Positions 1 to 5,203 of a stretch of DNA of 5,203 nt are shown here, one piece after another (within the stretch, counting starts at the first letter, position 1; the number at the start of each line of letters is the position of its first letter). A model generated the notes under the pieces. That model ran no database searches. It saw only the letters and a list, made by a program, of their open reading frames with translations, and was not told the DNA's origin. The position numbers and the translations under genes were made by a program. Origin of the DNA: an uncultured Gemella sp. (GTDB lineage Bacteria; Bacillota; Bacilli; Staphylococcales; Gemellaceae); the NCBI GenBank assembly GCA_927911695.1, contig CAKMQO010000199.1, forward strand, positions 1 through 5,203, given 5' to 3'.

Positions 1-39
1 TAATAGATAATTAAGGGCATTTATAGTATAATAGATAAT
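1..39. repeat. 11-bp direct repeat upstream of cshB
   Basis: The word TAATAGATAAT occurs identically at 1-11 and 29-39. Its core TAGATAAT appears a third time at 88-95, where it overlaps the proposed -10 box of the cshB promoter. The starts of the three cores (4, 32, 88) differ by 28 and 56 bp. This is visible directly. A role as a regulator site is only a guess, because the region is very AT-rich and short words recur easily. Confidence 0.4.
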
Positions 40-67
40 GGTTTGTTATGATATGAAATAAGAAGAT

Positions 68-95
68 TTGACCATGTCATTGATTTCTAGATAAT
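68..95 (+). promoter_or_regulatory. Candidate sigma-A promoter of the cshB operon
   Basis: TTGACC at 68-73 matches the -35 consensus at five of six positions. GATAAT at 90-95 matches the -10 consensus at five of six, with a 16-nt spacer. Transcription would begin near 102, giving a leader of about 55 nt before the cshB start at 158. It is the best promoter match in the first 157 bases and is placed to drive cshB-nfo-zur-truB-ribF, since I find no convincing terminator or promoter between those genes. It is a consensus match only. Confidence 0.6.
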
Positions 96-101
96 AGAAA
101 T
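83..101. promoter_or_regulatory. Perfect 7-bp inverted repeat overlapping the cshB -10 box
   Basis: ATTTCTA (83-89) and TAGAAAT (95-101) are perfect inverted repeats separated by GATAA, and a run of five T follows (101-105). The spacer plus the first base of the right arm form the -10 hexamer GATAAT. The arrangement suits an operator whose protein would block RNA polymerase. It could alternatively be a weak AT-rich terminator for an upstream gene. It does not resemble the Bacillus Zur box, so self-regulation by the downstream Zur is not supported. Confidence 0.4.
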
Positions 102-142
102 TTTTAATAGAAAGTTTATTAAAAAAGTGTAAAAAAATCATA

Positions 143-148
143 AAGGAG
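143..148 (+). promoter_or_regulatory. Ribosome binding site of cshB
   Basis: AAGGAG lies 9 nt upstream of ATG 158. It fixes the start of the helicase upstream of the frame break at 221 and argues against the in-frame ATG at 427, which has no such signal and would omit the ATP-binding motif. Confidence 0.8.
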
Positions 149-157
149 ATTTTTAAA

Positions 158-1488
158 ATGTTACCAAAGTCATTTGAACAGTATAAATTTAATGAATTTG
201 TAAATAAGGCAGTAGTAGATTAGGATTCGATAATCCTACAAAAATTCAAGAGAGAGTATTCTCACCAGTATTAAAGGGAAAAAATATAGTTGCAAAATCA
301 CAAACGGGAAGTGGGAAAAGTCACTCTTTCCTACTACCAATTTTTAGTAAATTAGATGTAACTAAGAAAAAAACACAAAGCATAATTTTAGCTCCAACTA
401 GAGAACTATCAAGACAACTATACGATATGGCATTACATATTGCTAGTTTTTCTGAAGAAGATATTAAAATAACATTATGTATTGGTGGACAAGATTTAAA
501 TAGAGATATTGAAAGAGTATCTAATGCTCCTCATATTATTATAGGTACACCAACACGTGTATTAGAATTAGATAAATCAAGCGCCTTAGCTATTAAAGAA
601 GTTGAGAGTCTTGTTATAGATGAATGTGATATGATGATTGACTTAGGATTCATGGAAGATGTTGATAAAATTTCTAAAAGAGCAGCGGAAAATTGCCAAT
701 TTTTAGTATTCTCAGCGACTATACCAACACAAATGAATCACTTCTTAAAAAAATATCTAAAAAATGCACAGTATATCGAAGTTGATAATGCAAAATTTGG
801 AAAAATTGAATATATTTTAATTCCAGAGAAAAGTTCATCTCGTTTAGAAAAATTACACGAAATTACTACAGTTATTAATCCATATTTAGCACTTATCTTT
901 GCTAATAAGAAAACTGAAGTTGAAGAAGTAAGTAGCTATCTTATTTCTAAAGGATTAAATGTAGGTGTTCTACACGGAGATTTAACGCCACGTGAACGTA
1001 AACAAATGCAAAGAAGAATTAACAACTTAGATTTCACTTATGTTGTAGCAAGTGATCTAATGAGTCGTGGAATTGACATTGAAGGAGTGAGTCATGTAAT
1101 TAACTTCAATATTCCTAATGATTTAGATTTCTTTATTCATAGAGCAGGACGTACTGGACGTGCAGGATTAAGCGGAGACTGTATTACAATCTACAACAAT
1201 AAAGATGAAGAAAAATTACAAGATTTAGAGAAACGTGGGATTGAATTTAATCACCAAGATATTAGAAATGGTGAATTCGTAGAAGCTAAAGATAGAAATA
1301 AACGTCAAAGTAGAAAGAAAGTTGTAGCTGATCATAACTTAACTGAGAAATTAAAATCAAAAGTAAAAGTTTCTAAAAAAGTTAAACCAGGTTATAAGAA
1401 AAAATATAAATATAAAATGGATAAACTTAAACAAAAAGAAAGAAGAAAATTTGCTAAACGTAGTAATAAGGCGAATAGAGGTAAATAA
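158..1488 (+). CDS. cshB: DEAD-box ATP-dependent RNA helicase CshB (frameshifted near 221)
   Basis: This is a cytosolic RNA-unwinding ATPase of the CshB group, linked in Bacilli to cold adaptation, ribosome assembly and RNA turnover. Reading from ATG 158 gives 21 residues and then TAG at 221-223. Restoring one T there (GAT TTA GGA) joins it to the open frame that ends at 1488, giving 443 residues, close to the roughly 438 of Bacillus CshB. Motifs in the restored protein: Q-motif region near 15-31, motif I QTGSGKS 49-55, Ia APTREL 79-84, Ib TPTR 131-134, motif II DECD 155-158, SAT 186-188, SRGID around 303-307, and [10 protein letters not shown] 328-337. A lysine-rich tail follows, containing KVKPGYKKK as in staphylococcal CshB. 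Motif II has Cys where DEAD has Ala, and motif I ends in Ser, as in staphylococci. The stop overlaps the nfo start by one base (TAATG), implying translational coupling. Without the missing T only a fragment lacking motif I would be made. Confidence 0.93.
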
Positions 1489-2364
1489 TGAAGAACTTGA
1501 AAATTGGATCACATGTGTCAATGTCTGGAAAAGAAATGATGCTTGGTTCTGTAAAAGAAGCGGCTAGTTACAATAGTGATACATTTATGATTTATACTGG
1601 AGCTCCTCAAAATACTAGAAGAAAACCAATAGAAGAACTACGTATTGAAGAAGCTCGTAAGCTAATGGAAGAAAAAAATATAAGTGATATTGTAGTACAT
1701 GCCCCTTATATTATTAATTTAGCAAACACTATTAAACCTGATATTTACCAACTTGCAGTTGATTTTCTAAGGCTAGAAATTGAAAGAACTGAAAAAAATT
1801 GGTGCTAAAAATATCGTTCTACACCCAGGATCACACGTTAAGGCGGGAGCTGATGTAGGTATAGCAAGTATTGTTAAAGGATTAAATGAAGTTTTAACAA
1901 AAGATATGAAACCTAATATTGCTCTAGAAGTAATGGCAGGGAAAGGTAGTGAATGTGGAAGAACATTTGATGAAATTGCTCAAATTATTGATGGAGTTAC
2001 ATTAAATGAGAAATTAACTGTTACCTTTGATACTTGTCACGTTTTTGAAGGTGGATATGATATCGTTAATGATTTAGATGGGGTGCTTACTGAGTTTGAT
2101 AAGATAGTAGGATTAGATAGAATTCAAGTTCTACATATTAATGACAGTAAAAATACATTAGGTGCACATAAAGATCGTCATGAAAATATTGGATATGGTG
2201 GTATTGGATTTGATGCGATTAATAGGATTGTACACTTAGATGAGTTTGCCAATATTCCTAAAATTTTAGAAACACCTTGGTATGGTGAAAAGAAAGATGT
2301 TGCACCATATAAAGATGAGATTGCGATGCTAAGAAGTAAGACGTTTGTAGACTTTAAAAAATAG
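1488..2364 (+). CDS. nfo: Endonuclease IV, AP endonuclease (frameshifted at A-run 1792-1798)
   Basis: Nfo cleaves DNA 5' to abasic sites in base excision repair using a trinuclear zinc centre. ATG 1488 overlaps the cshB stop and is preceded by AGAGG at 1477-1481. The frame runs to TAA at 1806-1808 after the run of seven A. Removing one A gives [18 protein letters not shown] and continues to TAG 2364, for 291 residues (Bacillus Nfo is about 297). All nine expected metal ligands are present in the restored protein: H71, H112, E147, D181, H184, H216, D229, H231 and E261, within [49 protein letters not shown] and LETPW. The insertion separates H71 from the other ligands, so neither half alone could form the active site. 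The ATG at 1780 that opens the second frame lies before the break and is not a real start. Lying next to cshB is the usual arrangement in Bacilli. Confidence 0.96.
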
Positions 2365-2371
2365 TTAGTAC

Positions 2372-2377
2372 AGGAGG
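2372..2377 (+). promoter_or_regulatory. Ribosome binding site of zur
   Basis: AGGAGG sits 6 nt before ATG 2384, an ideal Bacilli Shine-Dalgarno sequence. It decides the start of zur at 2384 rather than at ATG 2418, which lies after the frame break and has no comparable signal. Confidence 0.85.
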
Positions 2378-2383
2378 TTACCT

Positions 2384-2834
2384 ATGAAAATATCAGAAGA
2401 AAAAAGTTGATAAGATAATGAAACTTTTAAAAGAAAAAGGATATAAATATACTGAGAAGAGAAAAGCTATGGTTGAGCTATTAGTAAATGAGGATAGATA
2501 TATAAATGCAAAATATGTCTCTGAGACTCTTGGTAAGATGTATCCTGGACTAAGTTTTGATACAATCTATAGAAATCTAAGTACTTATGAAGAATTAGGG
2601 ATTTTAGAAACAACTGAAATAAAAGGTGAAAAATATTTTAAAATCGAATGTTTAGAAACTGATCACCATCATCACCACCATATATGCTTAGGATGTGGAA
2701 AAGCTAAGATTATTCATGTACATGTATGTGACAATTTAGAAATTGATGAGTTGAAAGGTTATCAAATTGATGGGCATAAGTTCGAAGTTTATGGTTTGTG
2801 TCCGGATTGTTTGAAAAAAGAGGATAAGAAATAA
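2384..2834 (+). CDS. zur: Zinc uptake regulator Zur, Fur family (frameshifted at A-run 2400-2405)
   Basis: Zur is a dimeric cytosolic repressor that, when loaded with zinc, shuts off zinc-uptake genes. From ATG 2384 the frame reads MKISEEKS and stops at TGA 2408-2410. Removing one A from the six-A run gives [20 protein letters not shown] and an open frame to TAA 2834, 149 residues, the usual size. The winged helix carries GYKYTEKR near 19-26 and the recognition-helix motif [18 protein letters not shown] at about 57-74. The dimerisation domain has a run of six His (94-99), ICLGCG with Cys 101 and 104, and CPDC with Cys 139 and 142; in the family the two CxxC pairs hold the structural zinc. [14 protein letters not shown] with a His run before ICLxCG matches Zur rather than Fur or PerR. 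It sits 19 nt after nfo; in Bacillus and Staphylococcus metal-transport genes lie between nfo and zur. The stop overlaps the truB start (TAATG). No Zur box is evident in the window. Confidence 0.92.
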
Positions 2835-3758
2835 TGTTTGAAGGTATTTTACCAATCTACAAGGAACGTGGAGTTACAAGTCACGATGTTGTTTTTAAAG
2901 CAAGAAAAATTCTTCAAATGAAAAAAAATTGGGCATTCGGGTACACTAGATCCTGAAGTCGATGGAGTATTATTACTGTTGCTTGGTGGAGCTACAAAAG
3001 TAAGTGATTATGCTATGGATTTAGGGAAAAGCTATAGAGCGGAAGTTTGCCTAGGTCTTAAGACTACAACTGAAGATCTTACAGGTGAAATAGTAGATGA
3101 TTGTAAAGTTAGTAATATTAACATTGACGAGATAAAAGAAATTTTATCATCTATGATTGGAGAAATAGAACAGACTCCTCCGATATATTCCGCAATTAAA
3201 GTTAATGGTAGAAAACTTTATGAATACGCTAGAAGAGATCAATTTGATGTAGAAATTCCAACGAGAAAAGTTAATATATACGATATTACTTTTATAGAAA
3301 ATAGTGAATATTATAAAGATGATAGATTTTATTTTTCAATTGATATAAGTTGTGGGAAAGGAACATATGTTCGAACTATAGCTACAAGTATTGGTGAAAA
3401 ATTAAATTTACCTAGTACGATGAGTAAGTTAACAAGAACTAGAAGTGGTGAAATAACTTTGGAAAACTGTTTGAAGTTATCAGAAGTTGAGCAAAAAGTT
3501 CAAGATGGAAGTTTGGAACAAAGTCTTTTAAGAAAAGAATATGCTCTTGAGGAGTTTCAATTTGTTGAAATACCGAAATTTAGAGCGAAACAAGTAATGA
3601 ATGGTTTGAGGTTTAGAAAAAATCAATTTCCAGATTACGATTTTACAGATGGAATAGTTTTTACATATGAGAATGAGGCAATTGCAATTTATCATCTAAA
3701 AGATAAAGAAGATGAATTATTATCAGTAAAAACGACATTTCCAAAAATAATAGAGTAG
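2834..3758 (+). CDS. truB: tRNA pseudouridine-55 synthase TruB (frameshifted at A-run 2921-2928)
   Basis: TruB isomerises U55 in the T-loop of tRNAs to pseudouridine and also acts as a tRNA-folding chaperone. ATG 2834 overlaps the zur stop and has AAGAGGA upstream (2818-2824). The frame runs into TGA at 2954-2956. Removing one A from the eight-A run gives [11 protein letters not shown], with the nucleophile at D39, and continues to TAG 3758, for 307 residues (S. aureus TruB is about 305). Further motifs: KSYRAEV with Y67, [13 protein letters not shown] from 113, and KGTYVRT at about 175-181. A C-terminal domain of the kind found in Bacilli TruB follows. Residues 46-50 read LLLLL where the family has LPVCI or similar in GVLPVCIG, so the well-conserved Pro is missing. 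The TTG at 2979 is not a real start because it lies after the catalytic loop. It is followed 4 nt later by ribF, the usual neighbour. Confidence 0.94.
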
Positions 3759-3762
3759 GTAG

Positions 3763-4690
3763 ATGAAGATGGAAATATTTAATATTTCAGATATAAGTGA
3801 GATTAAGGAAGAAAATAAAAAGAGAGTTGCAGCATTAGGTTTTTTTGATGGTATTCACAAAGCACACCAAAAAATAATAGGGAGTGCTGTTGTAGAAGCT
3901 ACAGAAAAGGGATTTAAATCTGCAGTAATTACATTAGATAAGAGTCCAAAGGAATATTTTGGAAAAACTAGTGAGGAATCTCTTACACCAACTAATAAAA
4001 AAAATGAACTTCTAACAAGTCTTGGTGTAGATGAGGTATATTATTTAGAATTCAATGAAAAATTACAAAAATTATCAGCTGAAGAATTTATAAATAATAT
4101 CTTGAAAAAATTTAAATGTAGACAAGGTTTTTTGTGGATTTGATTATAGATTTGGTTACAAAGGATTAGGAACACCAGATTTGATAAAAGATAGTGGTAT
4201 AGAAGTAATAGTTCAAGAAAAACAAAAAATAGATGAGGAGAAAATATCTACGACTGTATTAAAAGAATTCGTCAGAAAAGGTGAATTTTCAAAATATAAA
4301 GAATACACAGGAAGATTTTATTCTATTTCTGGTTTAGTAGTGAAAGGTAGACAACTAGGGAGAACAATTAATTTTCCGACAGCTAATCTTGAATTAGACG
4401 GAAAATATCTATTACCTGAGACAAATGGTGTCTATATAACTAAGATTAAAGTTAATAATAATATTTATAAATCAGTTACCAATATTGGTTATAATCCAAC
4501 GGTATCAGATGAAAAAAATAAAAAATTTATAGAAACACATATTTTAGATTTTGATGAAGATATATATGGAGAAAAAATCGAAATTTACTTCTATGAATTT
4601 TTACGAAAAGAACAAAAATTTGAAAGTTTTGATCATTTAAAAGAGCAACTTAAGCTAGATAAAAAAAATTGCGAAGAAAAAGATTACTAA
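3763..4690 (+). CDS. ribF: Bifunctional riboflavin kinase/FAD synthetase RibF (frameshifted at 4126-4133)
   Basis: RibF phosphorylates riboflavin to FMN and adenylates FMN to FAD. The first frame stops at TGA 4141-4143. Dropping one base from GGTTTTTT (4126-4133) gives the family motif CGFDYRFG (about 124-131) and an open frame to TAA 4690, for 308 residues. The N-terminal nucleotidyltransferase has LGFFDGIHKAHQ at 25-36, where the usual HxGH is HKAH (Ala34). KISTT follows near 160-164. The C-terminal kinase domain has GRTINFPTAN at 199-208, the probable catalytic Glu257 in IETHILDFDEDIYG, and FLRKEQKF. The break falls inside the first domain, so no intact FAD synthetase could be made as written. 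Two starts are possible: 3763, or 3769 (MEIFNI), which is better spaced (9 nt) from AGG at 3757-3759. It lies 4 nt after truB and is probably coupled to it. The eight-A run at 4661-4668 near the 3' end may hide a further indel affecting the last ten residues. Confidence 0.93.
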
Positions 4691-4726
4691 AATGTTTATT
4701 ATTGTACTGATTTTAAATGTTATCTC

Positions 4727-4755
4727 TTGAATTATATTAAAAAATGTTGTACAAT
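4727..4755 (+). promoter_or_regulatory. Sigma-A promoter of rpsO
   Basis: TTGAAT (4727-4732) and TACAAT (4750-4755) are separated by exactly 17 nt, and the -10 matches consensus at five of six positions. Transcription would start near 4762, immediately before the structured leader. This lets rpsO be expressed apart from the upstream operon. Confidence 0.72.
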
Positions 4756-4763
4756 AACTAATG

Positions 4764-4813
4764 TTCCTTATTCGTGGTATAGAAACCCTCCAGGTTCTAC
4801 ACTAGGATTAAGG
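4764..4813 (+). promoter_or_regulatory. Structured rpsO leader, probable S15 autoregulatory RNA
   Basis: CCTTA (4766-4770) pairs with TAAGG (4809-4813), enclosing GTG (4774-4776) with CAC (4800-4802), and a hairpin of TAGAA (4780-4784) with TTCTA (4795-4799) extended by CC/GG (4786-4787 with 4793-4794). The order CCTTA, GAA(A)CCC, GGTTC, GGATTAAGG resembles the S15-binding leader known from Bacillus and Geobacillus rpsO mRNA, where excess S15 represses its own translation. The outer arm ends 19 nt before the Shine-Dalgarno. Pairings were found by eye and the match to the known leader is from memory, so the regulatory role is an inference. Confidence 0.68.
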
Positions 4814-4832
4814 TCGCAAAATAAAATTATAT

Positions 4833-4837
4833 GGAGG
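4833..4837 (+). promoter_or_regulatory. Ribosome binding site of rpsO
   Basis: GGAGG lies 8 nt before ATG 4846. The in-frame ATG at 4831 overlaps this site and so cannot be the start. The protein therefore begins MAAISQER, matching the S15 N-terminus with one extra Ala. Confidence 0.85.
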
Positions 4838-4845
4838 AAATTGCA

Positions 4846-5119
4846 ATGGCAGCAATTAGTCAAGAAAGAAAACAAGAAATTATCGCTCAATACCGTACTC
4901 ACGAATCAGATACTGGTTCTCCAGAAGTACAAATCGCAGTATTAACTGCAGAAATCGATGCTTTAACTGAGCACTTAAACACTCACAAAAAAGATCACGC
5001 AGGTCGTCGTGGATTACTTAAAAAAGTTTTCCGTCGTCGTCACTTACTAGACTACTTAAATTAAAAAGATATCCAAAGATACCGTGAATTAATTAAAGCT
5101 CTAGGATTAAGAAGTATAA
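4846..5119 (+). CDS. rpsO: 30S ribosomal protein S15 (in-frame stop at 5062, extra T at 5115)
   Basis: S15 binds the central domain of 16S rRNA early in 30S assembly and forms a bridge to 23S rRNA. The sequence carries the family core [32 protein letters not shown] and RRRHLLDYL. As written it stops at TAA 5062-5064 after 72 residues, but the same frame continues with [16 protein letters not shown], the normal C-terminal helix. It then misses its usual end: deleting T5115 turns AGT ATA ATT into AGA TAA, restoring the expected ...GLRR terminus at 5119 and a length of 90 (family about 89). The internal stop could come from paired A-run errors, since TTAAAATTAAAAGAT would read LKLKD where TTAAATTAAAAAGAT is written. 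Phe62 stands where many family members have Gly or Ser. The gene has its own promoter, leader and terminator. Confidence 0.93.
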
Positions 5120-5133
5120 TTTTTAATAACAAT

Positions 5134-5172
5134 AAAGGAAAGCAATTTGAGAAATCAGTGCTTTCCTTTTTT
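5134..5172 (+). terminator. Intrinsic terminator after rpsO
   Basis: AAAGGAAAGCA (5134-5144) pairs perfectly over 11 bp with TGCTTTCCTTT (5159-5169), and the T run extends to 5172. Within the loop ATTT (5145-5148) and AAAT (5152-5155) can pair around GAG, lengthening the hairpin. It starts 14 nt after the reconstructed rpsO stop, which supports 5119 as the true gene end. The remaining bases to 5203 show no recognisable feature. Confidence 0.9.
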
Positions 5173-5203
5173 ATATTTGCAACGAATATGATGATACGGT
5201 AAT

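Noticed and set aside
27..32. Perfect TATAAT as a second promoter -10 box
   Set aside because: No acceptable -35 element lies 16-18 nt upstream, and the sequence is part of an AT-rich repeat.
6..95. GATAAT hexamers as a Fur box
   Set aside because: A Fur box needs contiguous GATAAT hexamers; these copies are 28 or more bases apart.
427..1488. Short helicase starting at ATG 427
   Set aside because: It lacks a ribosome binding site and omits the Q motif, motif I and motif Ia, which are encoded just upstream.
1780..2364. Separate short endonuclease IV-like gene starting at ATG 1780
   Set aside because: Its first codons overlap the upstream half of nfo and the two halves join into one full-length protein after removing one A.
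2921..2930. Programmed ribosomal frameshifting at the A-runs
   Set aside because: No stimulatory structure or internal Shine-Dalgarno is apparent, these families are not known for recoding, and breaks elsewhere in the window lack slippery sequences.
4661..4690. Certain additional frameshift at the end of ribF
   Set aside because: Removing one A gives a plausible LDKKIAKK, but the written frame also ends sensibly as NCEEKDY with a stop, so no break is required.
4831..4845. rpsO start at ATG 4831
   Set aside because: It overlaps the Shine-Dalgarno GGAGG; ATG 4846 gives the normal S15 N-terminus.
4727..4945. 72-codon frame from 4727
   Set aside because: It crosses the rpsO promoter, leader and gene in another frame and has no family resemblance.
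1..5203. Mobile elements, CRISPR arrays, tRNA or rRNA genes, defence systems
   Set aside because: I saw no transposase or integrase motifs, no regularly spaced repeats and no RNA gene; the window is filled by housekeeping genes on one strand.

Overview
This is an AT-rich segment (about 30% GC by eye) from a low-GC Gram-positive bacterium of the Bacilli. The protein sequences most resemble Staphylococcus/Bacillus-type CshB, Nfo, Zur, TruB, RibF and S15. A Gemella-like organism would fit, but that is an inference from composition and remembered sequences, not a search result. All genes are on the + strand.

Layout: positions 1-157 are a non-coding upstream region with a likely promoter, a perfect inverted repeat and a short repeated word. 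Then follows a tightly packed run: cshB (DEAD-box RNA helicase, 158-1488), nfo (endonuclease IV, 1488-2364), zur (zinc-responsive Fur-family repressor, 2384-2834), truB (tRNA pseudouridine-55 synthase, 2834-3758) and ribF (riboflavin kinase/FAD synthetase, 3763-4690). Junctions are 1-nt TAATG overlaps or gaps of 4-19 nt, so these five genes probably form one operon. After 155 nt comes rpsO (ribosomal protein S15, 4846-5119), with its own sigma-A-type promoter, a structured leader resembling the Gram-positive S15 autoregulatory RNA, and a strong intrinsic terminator at 5134-5172. The cshB-nfo-zur block and the truB-ribF-rpsO block are each familiar in Bacilli; here they are fused directly at the zur/truB stop-start overlap.

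The most striking property is that every one of the six genes is interrupted, although each reads as a normal full-length family member once a single base is removed or added: a lost T in cshB near 221, an extra A in nfo (1792-1798), zur (2400-2405) and truB (2921-2928), an extra G or T in ribF (4126-4133), and in rpsO an in-frame stop (5062-5064) plus an extra T (5115) that destroys the normal stop. Several of these genes are usually essential or important and their motifs are otherwise intact, so sequence or assembly error is the best explanation. Recent decay, or rescue by slippage at A-tracts, are alternatives. CDS coordinates below are the reconstructed full spans.

Apart from this, the content is core housekeeping (RNA metabolism, base excision repair, zinc homeostasis, flavin synthesis, translation). 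I see no mobile element, CRISPR array, defence system or clearly new system.
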